Shown one piece after another: positions 42,295-50,985 of a DNA stretch of 55,127 nucleotides (positions are counted from its first letter, which is position 1; every line of letters begins with the position of its first letter). The notes below the pieces were generated by a model. The model was given only the letters and a program-made list of their open reading frames with translations. It was not told the origin of the DNA and did no database searches. Origin of the DNA: CAYUET01 sp964443875 (GTDB taxonomy: Bacteria; Auribacterota; JAFGBW01); assembly GCA_964443875.1 (NCBI GenBank), contig CAYUET010000017.1, forward strand, positions 1 to 55,127. The letters run 5' to 3'. Position numbers and translations under genes: made by a program.

Positions 42295-43842
42295 TTATTC
42301 CCCCTTTTCAGTGAAAGGCTTAAAACGGGCCTTATTTTCAGACAAAAGATAAGCCTCTTCACCCGGAATACGTCCTTCTTTCACAAGCTGGAAAAGAGAG
42401 TCATCCATGGTCATCATTCCTTTTCCTTTTCCGGTCTGCATAATCGAGGCAAGCTGGTGAAGCTGATTCTGACGGACAACGGCGGAGACCCCCGGGTCAA
42501 AGAGCAGCACCTCGAGCGCAAGCTCCACCCCGTCCCCCGATGGAGCAGCGAGAAGCTGCTGGCTGATAATGCCGCGCAGGGATTCAGAAATCATCGACCG
42601 GATCTGTCCCTGCTGGTCTGAAGGGAAAAAATCAACCACGCTGTTGATGGTTCGTGCAGCGGAACTCGTAGGCATGGTACCCAGAACCAGATGCCCGGTC
42701 TCGGAAGCTGAAATCGCCATGCTCATGGTTTCCCTGTCCCTCATTTCACCGATCATCACGATATCCGGATCCTCTCTCAGGGCGGCCTTCAGGGCATTTG
42801 TAAACGAAAGGGTATGTTTACGCAACTCTCTTTGGGTCACCTGACAACTTTTAGGCATAAAAATATATTCGATGGGATCTTCAACCGTGATAATATGATC
42901 GCTCCGCTCCCGGTTGATCAGATCCAGCATGGCCGCAAGAGTCGTACTTTTTCCGCTTCCCGAAGGCCCTGTAATCAGAATCAGGCCCTGGTGAAACTCC
43001 GTGAGTTTACGCAGAACCGGAGGCAGGCAAAGCTCTTCAAAAGTCCTGATCTGATCCGGAATAATCCGGAAAACAGCCTCCCAACCCTTGATCTGCTTGT
43101 ATAGGCAGGTACGGTATCGTCCAATCCCTTCAGGAGAAAGGCAGAAATCCAGACTTTTATTCTGCAGCAGACTTCTTTTCTGAGCTTCAGAGACGGAGCC
43201 GAAAACCAAAGCTTCCGTATCTTCTTCGGTCAGGACCGGATCATCCAGAAAGTGGAGTTTTTTATACTTCCGGATAAACGGTCTGGAACCGGGACACAAA
43301 TGAAGATCCGAGGCTTCCATTTTCCTTGCCCTGATCAGAAGATTTTTCAATCCTTCATGAATGGGAAAAGAAGTGAAAAGATAAGGATCGGAAGCGGTTT
43401 CTTCAGCAGGGGGGGGAACGGGAATTGAGGCCGATCCCGGAGAAGGCTGAGCTGCCGGTTCAACCCGCAAAGCAGGCCTTTGAATTTTTTTCTCAACCGC
43501 AACTGGGGCTGGTGCTGAAGGCGGGGAAACAGGTCCTGAAGAGGACAAGGGCTTCTCCTCAGAGGGCGAAGAAATCACATTTTTTTCCGGGGACGCTTTT
43601 TCCCTTGAAGGCGGAATGGCGGGCCTCTTTTCAAGCTCTTTTTCCTTCTTGATTTTCTGCTGGGTGTTCAGAATTTCTTCGATATCCCAGGGATATAAGA
43701 TCGCTTTCTCAACCAGATATTCCCCGATTTTTTTTCCGGGATAATTTTTAAGATCCGCAACCGCTTTTTCAAGTGTGGTTGGGGTAAGGAGGTTGAGATC
43801 TATCGCCACCTTGCCAAACAGGCCGTCTTCATCAGAAAGCAT
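42295..43842 (-). CDS. PilT-like ATPase with N-terminal GspE/MshE-N-like extension and altered His box
   Basis: This 515-residue protein has an N-terminal domain ('LFGKVAIDLNLLTPTTLEKAVADL', 'GEYLVEKAILYPWDIEEIL') like those at the front of GspE/PilB-type proteins, then a Pro/Ala/Ser-rich linker (about residues 70-155) and a PilT-type ATPase. Walker A is 'GPSGSGKSTT' near 295, Walker B 'IVMIGEMRDRETM', and the His box 'ETGHLVLGTMPTSSAAR' has Pro391 where PilT has histidine. It is the upstream gene of the PilT pair and could be a regulatory or specialised partner. A strong AAGGGGG ribosome site lies before its start. Confidence 0.9.
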   Translation of the reverse strand: MLSDEDGLFGKVAIDLNLLTPTTLEKAVADLKNYPGKKIGEYLVEKAILYPWDIEEILNTQQKIKKEKELEKRPAIPPSREKASPEKNVISSPSEEKPLSSSGPVSPPSAPAPVAVEKKIQRPALRVEPAAQPSPGSASIPVPPPAEETASDPYLFTSFPIHEGLKNLLIRARKMEASDLHLCPGSRPFIRKYKKLHFLDDPVLTEEDTEALVFGSVSEAQKRSLLQNKSLDFCLSPEGIGRYRTCLYKQIKGWEAVFRIIPDQIRTFEELCLPPVLRKLTEFHQGLILITGPSGSGKSTTLAAMLDLINRERSDHIITVEDPIEYIFMPKSCQVTQRELRKHTLSFTNALKAALREDPDIVMIGEMRDRETMSMAISASETGHLVLGTMPTSSAARTINSVVDFFPSDQQGQIRSMISESLRGIISQQLLAAPSGDGVELALEVLLFDPGVSAVVRQNQLHQLASIMQTGKGKGMMTMDDSLFQLVKEGRIPGEEAYLLSENKARFKPFTEKGE

Positions 43843-44195
43843 TCAACACCCCCTTAATATTGGTTTGCCCGGATTTTGCACATTCTGTCAAATATCCGGA
43901 GGGAAGGCCCGTCCTGAAATTCATTGCTAAGACGGGCTTGCGTAAACAAAGATTCCTATTTTTTATTCATACATTGCCCGGTTCAGACAGGTTTAACCTT
44001 TATAATTTTTACATAAATTTTTAAATGAAAAAATACCAGAGGGATCTAATTCTCCAATCAGGATTTCAGAAAAACAATTCTCATTTAATTCATATTCCAG
44101 TTTTTGATAATATATGAAATACTGTCCCTCCTAGACTTAAAACCATTGAAGAATGAACTCTTCCGATCATAAAACCATAAGAAAAAGTAAAAATA
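43843..44195. other. Intergenic region between divergent PilT-like and glycosyltransferase genes
   Basis: The 353 bases hold no gene I can support. GCCCGTC (43907-43913) and GACGGGC (43931-43937) form a seven-pair hairpin with a 17-base loop. The stretch beyond it is AT-rich and probably carries both promoters. Confidence 0.4.
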
Positions 44196-45890
44196 ATGAC
44201 ACCTTTGAATTGCAGGCTTTTTAAAAAATCTTATTATTTATGGATCGCACTTTTTTGTCTGCTTTTCATCTACGGCCTTAATCTTTTTAAAAATATTTCC
44301 ACCCCCCTTTTGTGGCAGGATGAAGCGGAAACAGCCATGTTCGCAAAAAGAATTCTCAAGTTCGGATATCCCAAAATTCATGACGAAAAAAACGCCCTGT
44401 ATGGTTTTTTTAATAAAGATCTGGCGGCTAAAGAATCCACGGATGCCTATATACCCTCAGGCTGGGGACAATATTATTTTGCATCGCCGGGTGTTTTTTG
44501 TGCCGAAAAAGTCAGGGACCTTTACCTCAAAACCGCCCTTGTCCGCATTCCTTTTGCCGCAGCGGGTTTTCTGGGCCTGATGATCTTCACCTTTCTCTGT
44601 TCCCCTGTTTTTAAAAAACAGAACCTCCCTCTTTTCCTTCTTGTTTACGGGCTTCTGGAAATAATGTCTGTCCCCTTAACCCTGCACCTGCGCGAGGCAC
44701 GGCATTATCCCCTCACTCTGCTGCTCACCGCCTCAATTCTCTTCCTCTATTTCCGCTTTCGTTTTTTTAAATCCCTGGCCTACCCCCAATATTTATGGGG
44801 CATGCTGTTATTATTCTTCCTGCTCTTCAATACCTTTTATCCGGCTTTTCTGGTTCTCTTCATTTTCCTTATTCTCTATGAATGCCTGATTGTTTTTAAA
44901 TCTGAATCAACAGACTCGAAAAAGCCCCCTTCAGATTCACCTGCTTCTGGAAAATGGAAGTTTTTTCTTCCCTTTGCATTAACCTTTTTCATCGTGCTGC
45001 CGCTGGGATGGTATTTTGAAATTTTTAAAATCGGAGCCGGATTTTCAAAACCCCACCCTGTCAATTTCACAACCTTTTTTTATCATCTGCATTCCATTCT
45101 GAAATTTTTTATTAAACAGGACCTCCTGGGATGGATTCTTCTTCTGAAAGGCGTTTCTTTATGCGCCCGCCTCTCCAAAAAAACAGACAACGGGCTTACC
45201 CCCTCACTGCCGGTTACGCTTTCAGATTTTTTAATGCTCCTGTTCGTTTTCTCCGTCACCGCCTTAGCCGGAATGCCTGTAATTTTCGAACGTTATTATA
45301 TCTGGCTTCAACCGGTCGTATCCCTGATTTTTCTTCTTGAATTAAAAGTCTGCAGGGACCTGTTTCCAAAATCCGATTCCAGGATAAACCTCAAAACTCT
45401 CTCCGTATTTTTCGGAGTAATCTCTGTTCTTATCAGTTTATATGAAAGGCGTGACAGCATTCAAAATCATTTTCAGGAACTGCAGGTTCCCTATAAAGGG
45501 CCTCTGGATTATCTCATCCCGTACATTCAAAAAAACTATAAAAATCCGGACCAGGTGGTTATTGCCACTAATTTCGAGGAACATTCCTATCTATATTATC
45601 TGAACTGCAAAGTTATTGTCGGTTTTTTCGGACATGAACTGGAAACCGATGAACAAATAAAACCCGATATCGTTATTTACAGAAAAGGCTGGACTTCCTA
45701 TTACAACCCGAAGGTTCCGCTTTATTTCAGAGATTTCCTTAAAAATCAAAAAGCCTGCGATCAGATTCTGTTTCCTGTGCTTGATTACTTCTGCAACAAT
45801 TCTCCGGAATCCCGGCATCACCTGTATAAAACACCTTTACCGGCAAATAACAACCAGTCTCTTTCCCTTTACGAAAAATTCTCTTCCTGA
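44196..45890 (+). CDS. GT-C-fold membrane glycosyltransferase (ArnT/PMT-like, GT39 family)
   Basis: The 564-residue protein has about ten membrane helices. After the first helix it shows 'STPLLWQDEAETAMFAKRILKFGYPK', with the Asp-Glu that binds the metal or catalyses transfer in GT-C enzymes using lipid-linked sugars. The soluble C-terminal domain ends at 'LSLYEKFSS'. Such enzymes transfer a sugar from a polyprenyl-phosphate donor to protein or lipid in the periplasm. Acceptor and donor cannot be told. It stands alone after a long divergent region. Confidence 0.83.
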   Translation: MTPLNCRLFKKSYYLWIALFCLLFIYGLNLFKNISTPLLWQDEAETAMFAKRILKFGYPKIHDEKNALYGFFNKDLAAKESTDAYIPSGWGQYYFASPGVFCAEKVRDLYLKTALVRIPFAAAGFLGLMIFTFLCSPVFKKQNLPLFLLVYGLLEIMSVPLTLHLREARHYPLTLLLTASILFLYFRFRFFKSLAYPQYLWGMLLLFFLLFNTFYPAFLVLFIFLILYECLIVFKSESTDSKKPPSDSPASGKWKFFLPFALTFFIVLPLGWYFEIFKIGAGFSKPHPVNFTTFFYHLHSILKFFIKQDLLGWILLLKGVSLCARLSKKTDNGLTPSLPVTLSDFLMLLFVFSVTALAGMPVIFERYYIWLQPVVSLIFLLELKVCRDLFPKSDSRINLKTLSVFFGVISVLISLYERRDSIQNHFQELQVPYKGPLDYLIPYIQKNYKNPDQVVIATNFEEHSYLYYLNCKVIVGFFGHELETDEQIKPDIVIYRKGWTSYYNPKVPLYFRDFLKNQKACDQILFPVLDYFCNNSPESRHHLYKTPLPANNNQSLSLYEKFSS

Positions 45891-46002
45891 ACAAACCGTG
45901 AATTCATTTGTATTTCGATTGTTTAAAGCGTTTATTTTTGATAAATTATGATCGCGATCAATATTTTTTTCTTCAATCCTGCTGAATGAAGGATAACTCA
46001 AA

Positions 46003-46473
46003 ATGAGTTATGAAAAAACAACGGAAATATTTGATAAAATTGTAATTTTAGAAACCACTATCGGAGAACTTTATCAGGTTTGCTCCACGAAATGGAAAGA
46101 GGACAAAGACTTCTGGCTCAGTCTCAGTGAGCAGGAAAAAGCGCATGCGGAATACGCCAAAGAAATGAAGCAGGAATTCTTAAACAAAACTCAGGATTTT
46201 ATAGTGAACCCCAACTTTTCCATCATCGTCATTGATTCGATCATCCTCTATATTTTAAGTATTATAACAAAACTGAAAAAGGATCTGTTTACAAAAAATC
46301 AGATGCTGATTATTGCCCGTGACACTGAAAATTCGCTGATCGAAACCAATTATCAGAAAATTGCGACTACGAAAAATCAGGAATATTTAAAGCGGCTCAG
46401 CATTCTGATTCAGCAGACCCAGGAACACAAAAAACTTATTTCCGATAAAATCATATCCGCATCGGGTTTATAA
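46003..46473 (+). CDS. Ferritin-like/rubrerythrin-type domain protein
   Basis: The 156-residue, mainly helical protein has 'ILETTIGELYQVCSTKW' and 'FWLSLSEQEKAHAEYAKEM', the ExxH pattern of the first half of a ferritin-like four-helix bundle, and 'IARDTENSLIETNYQ' in the second. The spacing of Glu and His fits a di-iron site, but some ligands are uncertain. AAGGA precedes the start. It may deal with peroxide or iron, or be a scaffold. Dispersed repeats begin right after it. Confidence 0.65.
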   Translation: MSYEKTTEIFDKIVILETTIGELYQVCSTKWKEDKDFWLSLSEQEKAHAEYAKEMKQEFLNKTQDFIVNPNFSIIVIDSIILYILSIITKLKKDLFTKNQMLIIARDTENSLIETNYQKIATTKNQEYLKRLSILIQQTQEHKKLISDKIISASGL

Positions 46474-46474
46474 A

Positions 46475-46565
46475 TCATCTGTCATCCTGAGCATCACGAA
46501 AAATCCATGCCTTTCCCCTCTGTCATTCTGAACGCAGTGAAGAATCCATCTTAATCTCTTACCCT
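46475..46565. repeat. Dispersed 'GTCATCCTGAGC...GAATCCAT' intergenic repeat
   Basis: Two related units, CTGTCATCCTGAGCATCACG and CTGTCATTCTGAACGCAGTGAAGAATCCAT, lie head to tail between the ferritin-like gene and the GIY-YIG gene. They resemble units at 46980 and 47105. Confidence 0.65.
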
Positions 46566-46577
46566 TCCGTTTCGGTA

Positions 46578-46865
46578 TTAAAACCAGTCTTCGCTTAAAT
46601 CCTTCCATTCAGGATTTATTAATTCAATTAAATTTATTTTCTTTTTTCTAACCCATCCTTTAATCTGTTTTTCTCTTTCAATTGCGGATTCAACAGATGG
46701 AGTCTGATCAAAATAAACCAGAAGATGAACATTGTATTTTTTCGAAAATCCATCTACCCAACCATTCTTGTGTTCAAACATTCTTCTTTTCAGGTCATTG
46801 GTTACCCCTGTATACAACGTTCCGTTTCTTTTGCTCGCTAGGAGATAAACATAATAATCATTCAT
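46578..46865 (-). CDS. Single-domain GIY-YIG endonuclease
   Basis: With a start at 46865 the protein is 95 residues and begins 'MNDYYVYLLASKRNGTLYTGVTND'. The 'YVYLL' and 'LYTGVT' are the GIY-YIG motif variants, and 'LKRRMFEHK' holds the catalytic Arg. 'ESAIEREKQIKGW' follows, with the conserved Glu, and 'NPEWKDLSEDW' ends the domain. This is the small COG2827-type nuclease, found singly in many bacteria with no clear role. An upstream TTG at 46898 would add 11 residues. Dispersed repeats flank it on both sides, a setting that suggests a link with repeat movement or repair. Confidence 0.9.
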   Translation of the reverse strand: MNDYYVYLLASKRNGTLYTGVTNDLKRRMFEHKNGWVDGFSKKYNVHLLVYFDQTPSVESAIEREKQIKGWVRKKKINLIELINPEWKDLSEDWF

Positions 46866-46957
46866 CGTATTTTTTCTATCCTCTGACACTGAGTTCAATA
46901 AAATAAATTTTTATCTTTTTCTGTTACATTTAACAATAATGAAACCTCCTGCTTACC

Positions 46958-47165
46958 CTGTCACGCCATCTGTCGAAGTGTTGTCATCCTGAGCAAAGCG
47001 AAGGATCCATTCTAATTTCCTTTCCTTTACCGTCTCCTTCTTCCACTTAAAGGCATGGATTCTTCAGTCACTTTGTTCCTTCAGAATGACAGCTCATCTA
47101 CTTTGTCATCTTGAGCAAAGCGAAGGATCCATGCCTTTCCCCTCTCCCGGTCACTCCGCTCCGCC
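46958..47165. repeat. Cluster of dispersed intergenic repeats
   Basis: At least three units can be seen: 'TGTCATCCTGAGCAAAGCGAAGGATCCAT' near 46980, an inverted one ending 'CCTTCAGAATGACAGC' near 47070, and 'TGTCATCTTGAGCAAAGCGAAGGATCCAT' near 47105. Opposed units could form a large stem. They lie between the GIY-YIG gene and a gene remnant. Confidence 0.75.
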
Positions 47166-47189
47166 AGCCGAAAGGCCTTCTGCCCCCGC

Positions 47190-47420
47190 CAAATCCAAAA
47201 TTCTATCCGCAACTTTAAAAGATGATTTATGGACACAATACCCGGAAGCCATCCTCTTCTTAAAGCGACATTTGAGCATCAGGACAGAAATCAAAGGAAT
47301 TGATCGCAGAGATTATTATGAAATCCCCCCTGAAGCATTACGTGAGGCCGTAGCCAATGCGCTTATTCATCGCGATTACAGCATGCGGGGAACCAGTATC
47401 ATAATGGAAGGGGTTTTCTT
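47190..47420 (+). pseudogene. Remnant of an AlbA_2/HATPase_c_4-type DNA-binding ATPase regulator
   Basis: An open frame running through the repeat contains 'FLKRHLSIRTEIKGIDRRDYYEIPPEALREAVANALIHRDYS', given here in parts: 'YEIPPEALREAVANALIH' and 'RDYSMRGTSI'. This is the conserved C-terminal ATPase-like (HATPase_c_4) segment of the AlbA_2-domain transcriptional regulator family. The N-terminal AlbA_2 domain and the rest of the C-terminus are missing. The preceding codons lie in repeat sequence and the following ones are unrelated, so this is a fragment, not a working gene. Confidence 0.7.
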
Positions 47421-47602
47421 CCGACCTATATCCAGGGCGAAAAAACATCGAAATCTGGAAGAACCTGATTTAAAATTTCTCAGTTCAGTTTTGCTGCTTT
47501 TCCATCATACCCGTGCACGCCTATATGAATACGAAAGATCCATTTTTTAAATTCGATTTTTAAAAGAAATAGACGGCCGAAAAAATAAAGTTCTTTCCTC
47601 GC

Positions 47603-48883
47603 TTGAATTTCGGTTGTTCACATGAAATGTTTGTGATAGATAAAGTTAAAACTTATAGTCTTAAGACTGAGCCATATATGAATTATAAATTTCTTTATAC
47701 AATTCCCCGATATTTAGAAAAAAATTGTATTCTATCAATTTTTATAATGAGTATTTTACTATTTCTAAGGAAACCTGATTCATTTCTAAATCCGCAATTT
47801 TGGGCGGAAGATGGATTTTTATTTTTTAAAGAAGCTTTTTATAACCCTTTTTCAAGCATTATGAATCCTTATGCTGGGTACCTGCATTTAATACCAAGAT
47901 TGATTGCCAGCATTGGAAGTATGGCACCAATAAAAAATATCCCTTTTTTTTATAATTTTATTTGCTTTATCCTTTATTTAATTATCGGGAATTATATTTT
48001 CAATGAACGATTAAATCTAAAATATAAATTTCTTTTTATTTTTTCGATAATACTAGTCCCAGTAAGCAGTGAAATTTATTTAACTTTATCACACATTCAA
48101 TGGTTTACTTCTTTATTTCTAATATTAATTTTCCTGCAAAATAAACCAACAAAAGGCATTCATTCTTTTTCTGATTTCATAATTCTTTTTTTATGTGGCC
48201 TTACAGGTCCTTTTATTATTATTTTTATTCCTCTTTATTGGTTAAAAGCTATCAAAGAAAAATCTTCGCATAATTATTGGATTTTTTTTGTTAGTCTATT
48301 ACTGGCTTTAGTTCAATTCTACCATATTTATCATTCGAAATTCTTACCGGATCCGAGCATAATTAATACGACTGATAATCTAATTAAATTGATTGGGTTT
48401 AGATTTTTCGGAGCATTATTTTTTGGGAAAAACTTAGCGTATTTTTTTCCTTCATATATCCTTATGATTCTTTCTATTGCATTAATCCCTCTACTAATAT
48501 TGCTTTCTAAATTTGATAAAAATAAATTATACATTTTGCTATCATTTCAATATCTAATTATTACAATTACTCTTGCTACTTTATTTAGATTTAAAAATGA
48601 CATTCATTTATTGATAGCTATTGGTAATGGTGACAGATATTTTTTCATACCCTATATTCTAATCTACTGGAGTATGTTTATTTGCTTTAATGATGAAAAC
48701 GCCACAGTTAATAAAATAATAATTTTTCTATTAGTTCTTACCATTTTTTCTTTTTCCCAAAATTATAAATCACAAAAATTTATTGATTATGATTGGGAAA
48801 ATCAAAGTAAAAACATATATAGCAAAAACGTAAAAGAAATACCGATCAATCCAAAAGGCATGACGATTAAATTTAAAACATAG
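47603..48883 (+). CDS. AT-rich multi-pass membrane protein (possible GT-C-type)
   Basis: The frame begins with a TTG at 47603; ATG codons at 47627 and 47678 are alternatives, and none has a strong ribosome site. About ten hydrophobic helices fill the 426 residues. 'NPQFWAEDGFLFFKEAFYNP' follows the first helix, and this Asp-containing loop resembles the catalytic Asp loop of GT-C glycosyltransferases. A charged tail ends it. Its AT content is far above that of neighbouring genes and codon use is strongly A/T-ending, which suggests recent acquisition. It lies in a repeat-rich stretch. The exact reaction is unknown. Confidence 0.65.
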   Translation: MNFGCSHEMFVIDKVKTYSLKTEPYMNYKFLYTIPRYLEKNCILSIFIMSILLFLRKPDSFLNPQFWAEDGFLFFKEAFYNPFSSIMNPYAGYLHLIPRLIASIGSMAPIKNIPFFYNFICFILYLIIGNYIFNERLNLKYKFLFIFSIILVPVSSEIYLTLSHIQWFTSLFLILIFLQNKPTKGIHSFSDFIILFLCGLTGPFIIIFIPLYWLKAIKEKSSHNYWIFFVSLLLALVQFYHIYHSKFLPDPSIINTTDNLIKLIGFRFFGALFFGKNLAYFFPSYILMILSIALIPLLILLSKFDKNKLYILLSFQYLIITITLATLFRFKNDIHLLIAIGNGDRYFFIPYILIYWSMFICFNDENATVNKIIIFLLVLTIFSFSQNYKSQKFIDYDWENQSKNIYSKNVKEIPINPKGMTIKFKT

Positions 48884-49116
48884 CAACTATGTTGACTTTT
48901 ATCTAAAAATATTTTCTATTGAAAATAACAGTGAAAATTTCAGGCAACAATAAAGGGAAATTGACAAACACCGCCTCAACTGTTTACTTTCTTCTATAAA
49001 ATCTAAAAAATAATTTTTCCCCTCACATTTCCCCATAAAACACATTTCCCATTTCGATGCTTATTTGATAATATAATTCCGTTGCTTAATAAGCTCCTCA
49101 TTTTGGGAATAGATAA

Positions 49117-49518
49117 ATGAATTCTGAAAACCGTATAAAAGTCACTTCTGATCCCGAAAAGAATATTTTAAAAATTTCTTTTGCAGGAAAAATCACAACC
49201 AAAGACATGCCGTATTTAAAGGAACAGATATCCAAAGAACTTGTTCACATGAATAAAGGTTTCTCGCTTCAGACCGATCTGACGGATCTGATTTCCATGG
49301 AAACTAAATGCGCCCCTTTTATCAAGAAGGTCATGGAACTCATTCGGGACCAGGGCATTGAACTGGTCGTTCGGATCATCCCCGATCCATCCAAAGATAT
49401 CGGGCTGAATATCATGTCCCGGTTTCACTACCCGAGTAGTCTAAAAGTAGTCACCGTAAATAGCCACGAAGAGGCAAATCTGAAATTATCAGAAAAAAAT
49501 TCAGACCCGGAAATTTAA
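49117..49518 (+). CDS. Small STAS/SpoIIAA-like protein
   Basis: The 133-residue protein alternates strands and helices as in STAS domains: 'ILKISFAGKITTKDMPYLKEQI' then 'FSLQTDLTDLISMETKCAPFIKKVMELI' and 'IELVVRIIPDP'. It resembles SpoIIAA-like proteins of uncertain function more than anti-sigma-factor antagonists, since no clear phosphorylatable serine motif is evident. No membrane segment or signal peptide is present. A glycosyltransferase gene follows after 49 bases. Confidence 0.55.
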   Translation: MNSENRIKVTSDPEKNILKISFAGKITTKDMPYLKEQISKELVHMNKGFSLQTDLTDLISMETKCAPFIKKVMELIRDQGIELVVRIIPDPSKDIGLNIMSRFHYPSSLKVVTVNSHEEANLKLSEKNSDPEI

Positions 49519-49567
49519 CGTTTTTAATTTTTGACAAACCCGGGTTCAACGTTTACCCTCATTCCCT

Positions 49568-50728
49568 ATGAAACCTAAAATTATATTTCTGGTCTCCCAG
49601 CCTTTTTTTCAATGGCGGGGATCCCCCATTCGTGTGGGATTCGACATGCTGGCGCTGACAGAACTGGGGTATGAGGTTGACCTTGTTACTTTGCCTGTGG
49701 GGGAAGACCGAAGTATCTCCGGCATGAATCACTTTCGGGCACCCAATCTTTTAGGGGTGAAAAACGTTCCCATCGGACCTTCACTGGCCAAGGCATTCTT
49801 TGATATTATTATTTTCTTTCAGGCCTTTACTCTCTGTCAGAAAAACAGATACAAAGCCATTCACTGTGTAGAAGACATGGGGCCCTTTGGTGTTATTCTT
49901 TCCCTCATCTTCAGAACAAAACTCGTCTACGAAAAACATTCTGATCCGGGCTCGCACAAAAAAGGCTTTTTAAAAAACCTTGTCCTTTCAGTTTACGCCC
50001 TTGCTGAAAAATTCACCATCCACCACGCCGATGCTCTGATCGGTACCGGAGACGGCCTTGCGGCCCAGATCAAGACCCTTGGCCCCAAAGGCCCTGTGTA
50101 TTCCATTTTCGACATCCCTTCCTCGCTTAAGGAAGCCGATCCCAAAGCCACTGAAGAAAAACGCAATGAACTGCTCAAACACCCCGACGAAGTCCTTGCA
50201 ACCTATGTGGGCTCATTCGCCTCCTACCAGGGCATAGATCTTCTTTTCGAAGCCCTGCCCCTGGCTCTTGAACAAAACCCTAAAATCCGTTTTGTCATTA
50301 TTGGCGGCACACCCCAGGAAATTCAAAACCACATGTCAGCACTTAAGGAAAAGCGTTTTCAGGATCAGGTCACTTTTCCGGGAAAAACCCCGCCTGACCT
50401 TTTACCCAATACCCTTGCCGCTTCCGACATTCTCCTTTCCCCCAGGCTTTCAGGGGTCAACACCCCCCTCAAGATTCTCGACTATCTCAAGGCCGGTCGC
50501 GCCATACTTGCCGCCGACACCAAAGCCAACCGCCTCCTCCTTGATGAATCGACCGCCCTTCTCGCCCCCCCCACCGCACAGGGCTATGCCAGGGGCCTTG
50601 TTCAGCTCTCGCAGGATAAACCCTTAAGGGAAAAACTCTCCTCACAGGGCAGGCGGCTCATTGACTCCACCTACAACTTCACCAACTTCAAATCCCTGCT
50701 CCAAAAGCTGTACGAAAAGCTGACCTAA
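49568..50728 (+). CDS. Glycosyltransferase family 4 (GT-B fold)
   Basis: The 386-residue protein has an N-terminal donor-recognition half ('WRGSPIRVGFDMLALTELGYEVDLVT', 'YEKHSDPGS') and a C-terminal Glycos_transf_1 half with 'VGSFASYQGIDLLFEALP', 'FVIIGGTP' and 'SGVNTPLKILDYLKAGRAILA'. This is the usual GT4 layout with the SxGVNTPLKILDYLKAG acceptor-binding loop. It would transfer a nucleotide-sugar unit to a lipid or glycan on the cytoplasmic side. Its acceptor is unknown. It is GC-richer than the previous AT-rich membrane gene. Confidence 0.92.
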   Translation: MKPKIIFLVSQPFFQWRGSPIRVGFDMLALTELGYEVDLVTLPVGEDRSISGMNHFRAPNLLGVKNVPIGPSLAKAFFDIIIFFQAFTLCQKNRYKAIHCVEDMGPFGVILSLIFRTKLVYEKHSDPGSHKKGFLKNLVLSVYALAEKFTIHHADALIGTGDGLAAQIKTLGPKGPVYSIFDIPSSLKEADPKATEEKRNELLKHPDEVLATYVGSFASYQGIDLLFEALPLALEQNPKIRFVIIGGTPQEIQNHMSALKEKRFQDQVTFPGKTPPDLLPNTLAASDILLSPRLSGVNTPLKILDYLKAGRAILAADTKANRLLLDESTALLAPPTAQGYARGLVQLSQDKPLREKLSSQGRRLIDSTYNFTNFKSLLQKLYEKLT

Positions 50729-50734
50729 TCATTC

Positions 50735-50905
50735 CCCCCCCTGTCATCCCGGAACTTGTCCCTCCATTTCATTGCGGGATTGGTAATTCCGGGTATCCAT
50801 GCCTTTCCTCCCTTCTGCCTCCCGGTCACTGAGTGTCCGCCTTCAGGCGGACGTATCGAAGTGCCGTTATCCCGGAGCTCGACTCCGGGATCCATCCTCC
50901 TTCCC
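50735..50905. repeat. Dispersed intergenic repeats before the restriction locus
   Basis: Units 'CTGTCATCCCGGAACTTG', 'TTGGTAATTCCGGGTATCCATGCC', 'TGTCCGCCTTCAGGCGGAC' and 'GTTATCCCGGAGCTCGACTCCGGGATCC' lie side by side. The last two are short palindromes (GTCCGCC-TTCA-GGCGGAC and CCGGAG..CTCCGG). They fill the gap between the glycosyltransferase gene and hsdR. Confidence 0.7.
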
Positions 50906-50985
50906 TGCCTTTTTCCATAATTTTAAATTGAGACATTATTCTTTGAATGCTAAACTGTTACCTTAATTTCAAAAGAAAGCCTTGA

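Noticed and set aside
47086..47190. N-terminal part of the 154-codon frame as coding
   Set aside because: These codons are translation of the dispersed repeat, not of a protein domain.
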